Source: Enterococcus_E cecorum_C | Lineage (GTDB): Bacteria > Bacillota > Bacilli > Lactobacillales > Enterococcaceae | Reading direction: 5' to 3' | NCBI RefSeq assembly: GCF_052119425.1 | Contig: NZ_JBQKFH010000007.1 | Span: forward strand, 11,020-75,019 | DNA: 64,000 nucleotides | In this document: piece after piece, positions 27,948 to 36,194 of the stretch | How positions within the stretch are numbered: the first letter of the stretch is position 1 | How the letters are laid out: each line of letters opens with the position of its first letter | The notes under the pieces: model-generated | The model's input: the letters and a program-made list of their open reading frames with translations, nothing else | Told to the model about the DNA's origin: nothing | The model's database searches: none | Translations under genes and position numbers: made by a program

Positions 27948-28123
27948 TCTTTGCTAGGCATATTACAGTCGATGAAGTATTAAAGCCGATAGAAACCATT
28001 TCGTATCACACTGGCTTGAAGTTCCTGGCTCCATTTGTCATTACCGGTGCAATGCAATTAGATGAAGAAAGTCTAGTTGGACGAGCCAAATCATTTGTAG
28101 AAATATTAAGTGAAATAAGCTAG
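27948..28123 (+). pseudogene. Remnant of a flavodoxin-fold NAD(P)H oxidoreductase
   Basis: A frame without a start codon, ending at TAG 28121-28123, encodes about 58 residues with ITVDEVLKPIETISYHTGLK and FLAPFVITGA followed by a final helix. This resembles the C-terminal end of KefF/YwrO-type NAD(P)H:quinone oxidoreductases. The rest of the gene is absent. Family assignment is from memory of the family's C-terminal pattern and is moderately sure. Confidence 0.5.
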
Positions 28124-28129
28124 TTAATC

Positions 28130-28165
28130 ATCAGACCTTCGCTTTTCGGAGGCCTTTTGTTTCAC
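28130..28165 (+). terminator. Terminator-like hairpin
   Basis: GACCTTCG pairs with CGGAGGCC (with G-U pairs) around CTTTT and is followed by TTTTGTTT. Probably the original terminator of the lost oxidoreductase gene. Confidence 0.5.
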
Positions 28166-28173
28166 GTGAAAAT
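28158..28173. other. Degenerate parS-like site
   Basis: TGTTTCACGTGAAAAT matches the parS consensus at 14 of 16 positions, both mismatches at the last two bases. It overlaps the end of the hairpin. Confidence 0.5.
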
Positions 28174-28233
28174 AATAAAATCACAAACCAAAAATAACAA
28201 AACAACCTAATTAATCGATCTTTTGTGCAAAAT

Positions 28234-28261
28234 TTGACGCAGTGTGGTAAAATAATAGCAT
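28234..28261 (+). promoter_or_regulatory. Possible promoter of gdpP-rplI
   Basis: TTGACG (28234-28239), 16-bp spacer and TAGCAT (28256-28261). About 70 bases of leader follow, in which CGTACTT (about 28287) and AAGTACG (about 28311) could pair. No coding frame for the missing GdpP N-terminus is seen in this leader. Confidence 0.45.
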
Positions 28262-28331
28262 TAGGACTAGGAAAGAAGAGTGAAACGTACTTGGCAGCAA
28301 GAATGTCACTAAGTACGAGTGAGGGTGAAAA

Positions 28332-29783
28332 ATGACTGCAATAGGAATAATTTCCATCGATAATTATGACGATGTGATTGATAAGCTAGATGATAAGGAA
28401 AGCTCGTATCTCAATACTTTGATTACTTCGGTGATTTCCGATTGGGCGAGTGAGCATGAAGTCTATTATCGCCGAATCAATGCTGAGCGTCATTTATTTA
28501 TTGCGCGTGAAGCAGATATTGAGCAGATGAAGACGCAAAAATTTGACCTTTTAGCCACTTTTAAAAATAAAGCTAGAGAACGTGAATTGTTATTGACGAT
28601 GAGTATGGGGATTGCTTATGGTCAGGCCTCGCTGAAAGAAATTGGTGAAGTGGCACAAGATAATCTTGATTTGGCCTTAATTCGTGGTGGCGATCAAGTT
28701 GTCGTGAAGGATGCTGATCCAATGAGTAGTCCACAATTTTTCGGTGGCGATAGTGATGCGACGATTAAAAGAACAAGAGTCCGTTCGAAAGCCATGAGTA
28801 CTGCGCTAAAACGAGTCCTTTTAGAAAACGATAAAATCTTTGTCATGGGTCATCGTTTCCCAGATATGGATGCCTTGGGAGCGAGCTTTGGGATTGCTTG
28901 CTTTGCCAAATTAATCCATAAAAAATGTTGGGTCATCATTAATCCTGAAGAAGTCACACCAGAATTGCAGCGAGGACTGAGAGAAATTGAACAATATCCC
29001 GAACTTTCCAGTCAATTAATTACCAGCGAAGAAGCACTAGAATTATTAGATAACAAAAGCTTGCTAGTGATGGTGGATTATCATCGTCCGTCTATGTCGA
29101 TTTCGCAAAAAGTTTATGATGCCTTTGAGAAAATTGTCGTGATTGACCATCATCGTCGGGGCGAAGAATATCCAGCCAAGCCATTATTAAATTACATTGA
29201 AGCCTCTGCATCTTCTGCTAGTGAGTTGGTTTCTGAATTGCTAGAGTATCAGTTAAATAGTGAAACACGGATTTCGAAGTTTGTCGCAACGATGATGTTG
29301 GCGGGAATGTATGTCGATACGAAGAATTTTACGTTTCGTTCTTCAGCAAGGACTTTTGATATTGCCAGTTTCTTAAAATCACAAGGTGCCGATGAAAGCA
29401 AAGTCCAATATCTATTGAGTTCGGATTTGGATTCGTATTTAGAAATGAGCGAGTTAATCAGTACTTGTCAAAATAGCGCACCAGGCATTGTGTATGCGAT
29501 GGGCAAAGAAAACAAAATCTATGGTAAGGTGACAACGGCTAAGGCTGCGGATACCTTGATTTCGATGATTGGTGTCGAGGCCGCTTTTGTGATTACCCGC
29601 CAAGATGAGGAAGTTATTGGGATATCAGCACGCAGTAGTGGCAAGGTTAATGTCCAAAAAATTATGGAAGCATTGGGTGGCGGTGGTCATTTTACCAATG
29701 CTGCGACGAAAATTTTGGGCGAATCGCTTGAAAAAGTTGAAGAAATGCTTTTAAATGAAGTTAAGCAAATTGAAATAGAGTAG
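28332..29783 (+). CDS. gdpP: Cyclic-di-AMP phosphodiesterase GdpP, N-terminally short form
   Basis: A 483-aa DHH/DHHA1 phosphodiesterase that should hydrolyse c-di-AMP to pApA. It begins at the degenerate GGDEF domain (residues 1-135, with LDLALIRGGDQVVVK), then DHH motifs GHRFPDMDALG (about 174), VDYHRP and VVIDHHRRGEEY (about 270) and the C-terminal DHHA1 signature GGGGHFTNAA (about 448). The usual two membrane helices and PAS domain (about 170 residues) are missing; an in-frame stop stands just before the start, and GAGGGTG gives a proper ribosome site. Either a real soluble variant or a 5' deletion. Confidence 0.9.
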   Translation: MTAIGIISIDNYDDVIDKLDDKESSYLNTLITSVISDWASEHEVYYRRINAERHLFIAREADIEQMKTQKFDLLATFKNKARERELLLTMSMGIAYGQASLKEIGEVAQDNLDLALIRGGDQVVVKDADPMSSPQFFGGDSDATIKRTRVRSKAMSTALKRVLLENDKIFVMGHRFPDMDALGASFGIACFAKLIHKKCWVIINPEEVTPELQRGLREIEQYPELSSQLITSEEALELLDNKSLLVMVDYHRPSMSISQKVYDAFEKIVVIDHHRRGEEYPAKPLLNYIEASASSASELVSELLEYQLNSETRISKFVATMMLAGMYVDTKNFTFRSSARTFDIASFLKSQGADESKVQYLLSSDLDSYLEMSELISTCQNSAPGIVYAMGKENKIYGKVTTAKAADTLISMIGVEAAFVITRQDEEVIGISARSSGKVNVQKIMEALGGGGHFTNAATKILGESLEKVEEMLLNEVKQIEIE

Positions 29784-29795
29784 GAAGTGAAACAG

Positions 29796-30248
29796 ATGAA
29801 AGTTATTTTTCTAGAAGATGTGAAGGGTAAAGGTAAAAAGGGCGATGTGAAAGAAGTCCCAACCGGATATGCCCAAAACTATCTAATCAAGAACAAATTA
29901 GCCAAAGAAGCCAACAAAGAAAACATGGCGGAATTAAAAGGCAAACAAAAAGCTCAAGCCAAACACGAAGCAGAAGAATTGGCTAAAGCAAAAGAATTAA
30001 AAGCTTTTATCGAAAAAGAAGAAACAGTGGTCGTAATCAAAGCTAAAGCCGGAAGCGATGGCCGTTTATTTGGATCTATTCCTTCTAAACAAATCACGGA
30101 TGCATTCTTTGATCAATACAAAATCAAAATTGACAAACGTAAAGTCGATTTGAAGCAACCAATCCGTGCATTAGGTTTTACCAATGTGGAAGTGAAATTA
30201 CATCATGATGTGTCAGCGAAAATCCGCGTACATGTCGTGGAAGAATAA
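29796..30248 (+). CDS. rplI: 50S ribosomal protein L9
   Basis: A 150-aa protein of the large subunit with the L9 N-terminal signature KVIFLEDVKGKGKKGDVKEV and GYAQNYLI, a Lys/Glu-rich central helix and a C-terminal domain with AGSDGRLFGSI. The start follows AGGAAG; a GTG nine bases upstream is unlikely. Lies 12 bp after gdpP and is co-transcribed with it, the standard order. Confidence 0.97.
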   Translation: MKVIFLEDVKGKGKKGDVKEVPTGYAQNYLIKNKLAKEANKENMAELKGKQKAQAKHEAEELAKAKELKAFIEKEETVVVIKAKAGSDGRLFGSIPSKQITDAFFDQYKIKIDKRKVDLKQPIRALGFTNVEVKLHHDVSAKIRVHVVEE

Positions 30249-30267
30249 TCCAGCATACGATGAAAAA

Positions 30268-30303
30268 ATTGGAGCGTCGATTCAATATGGGCGCTCTTTT
30301 TAT
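30268..30303 (+). terminator. Terminator after rplI
   Basis: GAGCG pairs with CGCTC around a loop of about 18 bases, followed by five T. Confidence 0.6.
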
Positions 30304-30319
30304 GTTTAAGGAGAGTTAG

Positions 30320-30787
30320 ATGAAGATTTCAGAACATTTTGGCGTGTACGGTGTTTGTATTCGTAATAACCAATTGCTATGCGTAAAAAAACATGGAGGT
30401 CCGTATAATGGGCGCTATGATTTACCTGGTGGCAGTCGCAAAAATGGGGAAAGCTTGTTAGATACACTTTATCGGGAAATGAGCGAGGAAACTAGTTATC
30501 AAGTGAGTCAAATTTATGACAGTGCGCTCTATGACTCATTTGTAAAAATCAACGAGGATGAATTCAACCATCATATTTTTGGCCTATATAAAGTTGAGTT
30601 AGAAAAAGCCAATCATCAAGCAATAGAAAAATATCTTAACGGTAATGAGGCTAACGATTCTTTAGGCGAAGAATGGGTAGAGCTGAATGAACTAAATGAA
30701 CAAAATGCTTCCCCGCTAATCTTGAAAGTATTGGCAACGTCAGAAGATTTTCAAGCCAAGCGATATCCAGACTGGGAAATATATTAA
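30320..30787 (+). CDS. NUDIX hydrolase
   Basis: A 155-aa protein with a NUDIX box (GGSRKNGESLLDTLYREMSE then ET, about residues 38-60). AAGGAGAG precedes the ATG. It stands between rplI and dnaB, which are usually adjacent, so it is an added gene with its own terminator. It is not closely similar to the NUDIX proteins at 27519 or 39283. Substrate unknown. Confidence 0.88.
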   Translation: MKISEHFGVYGVCIRNNQLLCVKKHGGPYNGRYDLPGGSRKNGESLLDTLYREMSEETSYQVSQIYDSALYDSFVKINEDEFNHHIFGLYKVELEKANHQAIEKYLNGNEANDSLGEEWVELNELNEQNASPLILKVLATSEDFQAKRYPDWEIY

Positions 30788-30793
30788 AGTGTT

Positions 30794-30832
30794 TGTAAAT
30801 TGGTAGTAGTATTCACGCTACCAATTTTTTAT
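30794..30832 (+). terminator. Terminator after the NUDIX gene
   Basis: AATTGGTAG pairs with CTACCAATT, followed by TTTTTT. Confidence 0.85.
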
Positions 30833-30942
30833 TCATATATTTATACAAATTCCTGCTAATCTTTGCTATACTATTAGTTGAGAAAAATTCAAAACGGAAA
30901 TCAATTTAACGTTATTTTATAAATCTTTAAGGGGTGTTTTTG

Positions 30943-32313
30943 ATGAATGAAATGTGGCAAGAAAATGTACCACCACAAGATATTGAAGCAGAACAAGCCG
31001 TCTTGGGTGCCATTTTTCTAGATGCGGAGGCCTTGGTCGAAGCGATGGCCGTAATTGAGCCGCAAGATTTCTATCGACGCGCCCATCAGATTATTTTTCG
31101 GTCGATGATTGCCTTAAATGATCGCAACGAAAATATCGATATTATCACACTAAAATCACAAATCGAATCTGAGAACACTCTGGAAGATGTGGGTGGAATT
31201 AGTTATTTAACCGAGTTATCGCAAGTCACGCCGACTGCTTCTGGGGTGGCGCATTATGCGAAAATCGTGAAGGATAAATCGACTTTACGGGAATTGATTC
31301 AAGCGGCTACCAAGATTGTCAAAGAAGGTTACAGTCAAGAAGGCAGTGTAGAAGAAATTGTCGAGGCGGCCGAAAAAGGAATTTTAAATGTCTCGGAAAA
31401 GCGTAATAGTACAGGATTTCAGGCAATTGCGGATGTCTTGAATAGCACCATGGAGCATATTGATAGGTTATCCCAACAAAATGAAGATATCACTGGTCTG
31501 CCAACGGGATATCCAGAGCTTGATAAGATGACTGCCGGCTTGCAACCAGAAGAATTGATTATTTTAGCGGCTCGTCCAGCGGTGGGGAAAACAGCTTTTG
31601 CCCTAAATATTGCGCAAAATATTGGTACGCGGACCGATCGCAGTGTGGCTATTTTTAGTTTGGAAATGGGGGCCGAGTCTTTGGTGAACCGGATGCTGTG
31701 TGCGGAAGGAACCATTGAGGCTGGGCATTTGCGAACAGGACAGTTGACCGAACAAGAGTGGCATAACTTGATTATGGCGATGGGAAGTTTGTCGAATACG
31801 AGTATTTTTATTGATGATACGCCTGGGATTAAAGTTTCAGAAATTCGAGCAAGATGTCGGCGTTTAGCACAGGAAAAAGGGAATCTCGGTTTGATTTTGA
31901 TTGATTATTTGCAGCTGATTGAAGGTTCTGGTCGAGAAAGTCGCCAACAAGAAGTCTCTGAAATCTCTCGTCAATTGAAAAAATTAGCCAAAGAATTAAA
32001 AGTACCGGTTATCGCGCTTTCTCAGTTGTCTCGTAGTGTGGAGCAACGTCAAGATAAGCGGCCGGTATTAAGTGATATCCGTGAGTCGGGTTCCATTGAG
32101 CAAGATGCCGATATCGTAGCCTTTTTATACCGTGAAGATTATTACCAACGTCAAGGCACCGAAGAAGATAAAAATGAAGAGGAACAAGCTGTTAACGACG
32201 TGATTGAAGTCATTATTGAGAAAAACCGTAGTGGCGCGCGCGGTACAGTAGAGCTGCTCTTTAAAAAAGAATACAATAAATTCGCTTCTATCTCCAGACG
32301 CGATGATTACTAA
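30943..32313 (+). CDS. dnaB: Replicative DNA helicase DnaB
   Basis: A 456-aa hexameric helicase (called DnaC in Bacillus). The N-terminal domain has PPQDIEAEQAVLGAIF; the RecA-like domain has Walker A AARPAVGKTAFALN (about 207), Walker B LGLILIDYLQLIEG (about 310) and DIRESGSIEQDADIVAFLYR near 375. ATG 30943 follows AAGGGG. Usual length, no intein seen. A terminator with 10-bp stem follows. Confidence 0.97.
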   Translation: MNEMWQENVPPQDIEAEQAVLGAIFLDAEALVEAMAVIEPQDFYRRAHQIIFRSMIALNDRNENIDIITLKSQIESENTLEDVGGISYLTELSQVTPTASGVAHYAKIVKDKSTLRELIQAATKIVKEGYSQEGSVEEIVEAAEKGILNVSEKRNSTGFQAIADVLNSTMEHIDRLSQQNEDITGLPTGYPELDKMTAGLQPEELIILAARPAVGKTAFALNIAQNIGTRTDRSVAIFSLEMGAESLVNRMLCAEGTIEAGHLRTGQLTEQEWHNLIMAMGSLSNTSIFIDDTPGIKVSEIRARCRRLAQEKGNLGLILIDYLQLIEGSGRESRQQEVSEISRQLKKLAKELKVPVIALSQLSRSVEQRQDKRPVLSDIRESGSIEQDADIVAFLYREDYYQRQGTEEDKNEEEQAVNDVIEVIIEKNRSGARGTVELLFKKEYNKFASISRRDDY

Positions 32314-32365
32314 AAAAGTCCAGCACAACCCAAGTGAAAAATGGGAAATGCTGGGCTTTTTTCTA
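32314..32365 (+). terminator. Terminator after dnaB
   Basis: AAAGTCCAGCA pairs with TGCTGGGCTTT, followed by T's. Confidence 0.8.
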
Positions 32366-32740
32366 CGGTCCGGTAACACCACCCACACAAAAATACATAA
32401 ACCCCACTCTTCTTACTTGAAAAACTTCAGTACATCCTTGTTTGGCATCATGGTAGGTTACTTGATAATTTTTTTAATGAATATAGGGATTATCAGAGGG
32501 TGTATATAGTCTATCAGTTGGCTCAATCTTCATCATTATTGTATGGTAAACATCAAGTGTAAAAAAAGTAAATTCAGTACGTATCGCCATCTTTGTGAAG
32601 TGAACGTTTTGTTTGGGCGGACCTTACCTCTTCCATAAGTAGCACATCCATATTTCTTTTCTATGTGATAACAAGATTTTTTTATGTAAACTATCAAGAA
32701 AATCTATTCTATCTCTTCCAATCTTCAATTTGTGAAATAA
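32366..32740. other. Spacer without recognisable gene
   Basis: About 375 bp between the dnaB terminator and the PTS control region. Frames are short and broken by stops; no repeat or RNA could be recognised. It may be decayed sequence. Confidence 0.4.
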
Positions 32741-32743
32741 AAG

Positions 32744-32844
32744 CGAAATCGGTTGCGCTGAACAAACCCATAATGTTATAAACAAATAAAGTGTTTACAA
32801 ATTTAAAAATCTAGTATATAATCTTGTTAACGAAATCGGTTGCG
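32744..32844 (+). promoter_or_regulatory. PTS promoter with two identical operators
   Basis: TTTACA (32794-32799), 17-bp spacer and perfect TATAAT (32817-32822) form the promoter. The same 14-mer CGAAATCGGTTGCG occurs at 32744-32757 and 32831-32844, centres 87 bp apart, upstream of the -35 and just after the -10. The near-palindromic word with central CG is typical of LacI/GalR-family operators such as that of MalR. Confidence 0.75.
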
Positions 32845-32876
32845 TAAAGGCAATCAGAAAAAAGAGAGGTTATAAA

Positions 32877-35039
32877 ATGAAAAAATTATTTAGTTTTGAG
32901 TTTTGGCAAAAATTCGGTAAGGCCTTGATGGTGGTCGTTGCCGTAATGCCAGCTGCAGGTTTAATGATTAGTATTGGGAAAACCATTCCTTTAATTAATC
33001 CAAATGTAGCCGCTTTAGTCACAACAGGCGGTGTCATTGAAAACATCGGTTGGGCTATTATTGGGAACTTACATCTATTATTTGCCTTAGCCATTGGTGG
33101 TAGCTGGGCGAAAGAAAGAGCTGGCGGTGCATTTGCGGCTGGGATTTCTTTTGTCTTAATTAACCGGATTACTGGTTCGATTTTTGGGGTAACCAGTGAA
33201 ATGCTCAATGATCCAAAAGCTTTCACCCACACATTATTTGGTACCAAAATCATGGTCAAAGGTTTCTTTACCAGCGTATTAGAAGCACCAGCCTTAAATA
33301 TGGGGGTATTCGTAGGGATTATCGCCGGATTTGTCGGAGCGATGGCCTATAATAAATACTATAATTACCGTAAATTACCAGATGCTTTATCTTTCTTCAA
33401 TGGTAAACGCTTTGTTCCATTTGTCGTGATTTTATGGTCAGCTATTTGTGCGATTGTTTTAAGTTTTGTTTGGCCAGTCATCCAAGCAGGAATTAACAAT
33501 TTTGGACTATGGATTGCTCAGTCACAAGATACGGCACCCGTTTTAGCACCATTCTTATATGGTACTTTAGAACGTCTATTGCTCCCATTTGGCTTGCATC
33601 ACATGTTGACAATTCCAATCAACTATACAGCCTTAGGTGGCACTTATGAAATTTTATCTGGCGCACAAGCAGGAACAAAAGTATTCGGGCAAGATCCACT
33701 TTGGTTAGCTTGGGCCACTGATTTGGTGAACTTAAAAGGTGCTGGCGATATGAGTCAATATCAATATGTGTTAACCCATTGGACACCAGCGCGTTTCAAA
33801 GTAGGTCAAATGATTGGTTCTACAGGTATTTTGATGGGGATGACTTTAGCAATGTATCGCAATGTAGATGCAGATAAACGTCATTTGTATAAATCAATGT
33901 TTGTATCTGCCGCTCTTGCAGTATTCTTAACAGGGGTTACAGAACCAATTGAATTTATGTTTATGTTTGCGGCCGTCCCATTATATGTGGTTTATGCCTT
34001 TATCCAAGGGGCTGCCTTTGCAAGTGCTGACTTGATTTCGCTACGTGTACACTCATTTGGGAATATTGAATTACTCACTCGTACACCATTAGCCATCAAA
34101 GCAGGTCTAGGCGGCGATTTAATTAACTTTATTTTAGTATCCATTGGTTTTGGGGTATTCACGTACTTCTTAGCAAACTTTTTAATCAAGAAATTCAACT
34201 TTGCGACACCAGGACGTAACGGAAACTATGATTTAGACACAACAGATAATGCAGAAACACCAACCGCAGTTCAAGGAAATGATCAAGCTTTTGCGATTAT
34301 CAACTTACTTGGCGGCAAACCAAATATTGTCGATGTAGATGCTTGTATGACCCGTCTAAGAGTAACGGTCAAAGATAATACGAAAGTCGGTAAAGAAGAC
34401 CAATGGAAAGCAGTCGGAGCGATGGGCTTAATTGTAAAAGACAATGGCGTTCAAGCGGTTTATGGTCCAAAAGCTGATGTATTGAAATCTGATATTCAAG
34501 ATATTTTAGACTCAGGCATGGACATTCCTGAAGTGAACGTCGCTGCCAAAGAAGAAACGAAAGCGAAAACCGCAGCTACAGGGGAAAGCGTGGATTTAGT
34601 CGCAGTGGCTAACGGAGAAGTCATCGCGATTGAAGCAGTTGCAGATCCAGTCTTTTCAGGTAAAATGATGGGTGATGGTTTTGCGGTGGAACCAACTGAT
34701 GGCACAATCGTTTCTCCAGTAAATGGTACGATTAAGAGCGTCTTTCCTACTAAGCACGCTATCGGAATTGAAACCAAAGAAGGTGTCGAAGTCTTAGTAC
34801 ACATGGGAATCGATACGGTGAGTCTTGAAGGGAAACCATTTAGTGTTAAAGTCAAAGAAGGCGATCAAGTACAAGCCGGACAAGTCTTAGCACAAGTGGA
34901 TCTAGAAGCGTTACAACAAGCGGACAAAAAAGCCACGATGATTGTCGTCTTTACCAATATGGATAAAATCCAAGCCTTTGAACTTACCCAAAAAGGCAGT
35001 CAACAATCAGGAAATACGATTGGAAAATTAAGTATATAA
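32877..35039 (+). CDS. PTS EIICBA, maltose/glucose type
   Basis: A 720-aa permease-kinase fusion that imports and phosphorylates a sugar. The EIIC domain (about 1-440, ten hydrophobic segments, with ITEP-like TGVTEPIEFMFMF near 350) is followed by EIIB (about 465-545, phospho-Cys in DACMTRLRVTV near 488) and EIIA (about 580-715, phospho-His in VEVLVHMGIDTV near 645). The order C-B-A and the MalR-like operators suggest a MalT-type maltose transporter, but glucose cannot be excluded. No hydrolase lies next to it. Confidence 0.88.
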   Translation: MKKLFSFEFWQKFGKALMVVVAVMPAAGLMISIGKTIPLINPNVAALVTTGGVIENIGWAIIGNLHLLFALAIGGSWAKERAGGAFAAGISFVLINRITGSIFGVTSEMLNDPKAFTHTLFGTKIMVKGFFTSVLEAPALNMGVFVGIIAGFVGAMAYNKYYNYRKLPDALSFFNGKRFVPFVVILWSAICAIVLSFVWPVIQAGINNFGLWIAQSQDTAPVLAPFLYGTLERLLLPFGLHHMLTIPINYTALGGTYEILSGAQAGTKVFGQDPLWLAWATDLVNLKGAGDMSQYQYVLTHWTPARFKVGQMIGSTGILMGMTLAMYRNVDADKRHLYKSMFVSAALAVFLTGVTEPIEFMFMFAAVPLYVVYAFIQGAAFASADLISLRVHSFGNIELLTRTPLAIKAGLGGDLINFILVSIGFGVFTYFLANFLIKKFNFATPGRNGNYDLDTTDNAETPTAVQGNDQAFAIINLLGGKPNIVDVDACMTRLRVTVKDNTKVGKEDQWKAVGAMGLIVKDNGVQAVYGPKADVLKSDIQDILDSGMDIPEVNVAAKEETKAKTAATGESVDLVAVANGEVIAIEAVADPVFSGKMMGDGFAVEPTDGTIVSPVNGTIKSVFPTKHAIGIETKEGVEVLVHMGIDTVSLEGKPFSVKVKEGDQVQAGQVLAQVDLEALQQADKKATMIVVFTNMDKIQAFELTQKGSQQSGNTIGKLSI

Positions 35040-35043
35040 TCTC

Positions 35044-35096
35044 GTATAAAGCAAGTGGTAAGTTTTTTAGACTAGCCACTTGCTTTGTTTTTTTAG
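35044..35096 (+). terminator. Terminator after the EIICBA gene
   Basis: AAAGCAAGTGG pairs with CCACTTGCTTT, followed by a T run. Confidence 0.85.
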
Positions 35097-35138
35097 TATA
35101 ATTTTAGTGGTAACCTATGAAGAATTGAGGATATACAT

Positions 35139-35936
35139 ATGAAAGCAATCACTTTAAATACCCACAGTTGGATGGAAGCAGAGCCTAAGGAAAAGTTAGC
35201 ACAAATCGTGGACTTTTTGGCCACTCAAGAGGCGGATGTTATTGCCTTACAAGAGGTCAATCAATTAATCAGCGCAAAAGAAATCATTCCGGATGACTAT
35301 TTTTGCCCGCAAGAAAAGCAGCATCCTATCCGTGAAGATAATTTTGCCTATCTCATCGTCCAAGCATTGCGTAAACGAGGCTTAAATTATTATTGGAGCT
35401 ATAGTTATGCCCATGTTGGTTATGATATTTATGAGGAGGGCTTAGCGATTCTATCTAAAGAGGCGCAAACACCTAAAGAAGTCGTTACCTCCAATGAAGA
35501 ATATGTTAAGCACTTAACTCGTAAAATCTTAATTGCCCAAACCCAAAGTGCCATCGTGGTCTGCGGTCATTATTCCTGGGCGGGCGAACTAGGCTTTGAT
35601 TACGAATGGCAAAAGACAATCGCAGCCTTAGAAAATGCGCCATTACCCATCATTTTAATGGGTGACTTTAATAATCCGGCGGGAAGTTCTGAGCACGCGC
35701 AAATCTTAGCTTCTCCTTTGAATTTGCAAGATACTTTCTTACAAGCCAAAGAACGCTATGGTGAATTTACCGTGGTGAAAAAAATTGACGGTTGGCGCGA
35801 AAATAATGATTTATTGCGCATCGACTTTATTTTTGTCGCAAAAGAGTTTCACGTGGAACAGTACCAAGTCATCTTTGACGGCCATCGTGGCAGCGTAGTC
35901 AGCGACCATTTTGGGGTTCTTGCGGTTTTTGAATAA
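35139..35936 (+). CDS. Endonuclease/exonuclease/phosphatase-family protein
   Basis: A 265-aa soluble EEP protein without signal or membrane segment. Motifs are LNTHSW (about 5), IALQEVNQ (about 38, metal Glu), CGHYSW, LMGDFNNP (about 172) and SDHFGVL at the end. A protein like this often follows sugar PTS genes in enterococci, but the substrate is unknown. It is only distantly like the membrane-anchored EEP protein at 16254. A parS-like site lies inside its 3' part. Confidence 0.85.
   Translation: MKAITLNTHSWMEAEPKEKLAQIVDFLATQEADVIALQEVNQLISAKEIIPDDYFCPQEKQHPIREDNFAYLIVQALRKRGLNYYWSYSYAHVGYDIYEEGLAILSKEAQTPKEVVTSNEEYVKHLTRKILIAQTQSAIVVCGHYSWAGELGFDYEWQKTIAALENAPLPIILMGDFNNPAGSSEHAQILASPLNLQDTFLQAKERYGEFTVVKKIDGWRENNDLLRIDFIFVAKEFHVEQYQVIFDGHRGSVVSDHFGVLAVFE
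35845..35860. other. parS-like ParB binding site (15 of 16), inside a gene
   Basis: AGTTTCACGTGGAACA; on the other strand it reads TGTTCCACGTGAAACT, one mismatch from consensus. It lies within the EEP coding sequence, as many parS sites lie in genes. Confidence 0.75.
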
Positions 35937-36029
35937 GTACAGAATAGATGAATTCTTGGCAAATCAAGCGAGGGTTCATCTTTTTTTGATTTTTCGTCTT
36001 TTTGTGTAAATTTAGAGGGGTTAAAAATA

Positions 36030-36115
36030 AATGTTCGGTTTTTAGTCGTAAAACAAAACGATTTTAAAATATTATTCGAATTTTCGTTGCAACTCCTTTG
36101 AAATCTTGTTACAAT
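36030..36115 (+). promoter_or_regulatory. purA promoter with PurBox
   Basis: TTGCAA (36087-36092), 17-bp spacer and TACAAT (36110-36115) with extended TG form the promoter. At 36030-36042 the reverse strand reads AAAACCGAACATT, a perfect match to the lactic-acid-bacteria PurBox AWWWCCGAACWWT. It lies roughly 85 bp before the expected transcription start, close to where PurR acts as an activator in Lactococcus. A weaker copy (ATTATTCGAATTT) lies at about 36072. Confidence 0.75.
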
Positions 36116-36194
36116 GTACATGAAGTGCTTTTTGGCACAGCTAGGTTTTGAAGGATTCAAAGCAAACTTGCTAGCATATTTAGGAGGAATTCAT

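Noticed and set aside
36114..36194. Longer PurA starting at the promoter
   Set aside because: The extension runs through the -10 region and leader; the family start follows AGGAGG at 36195.
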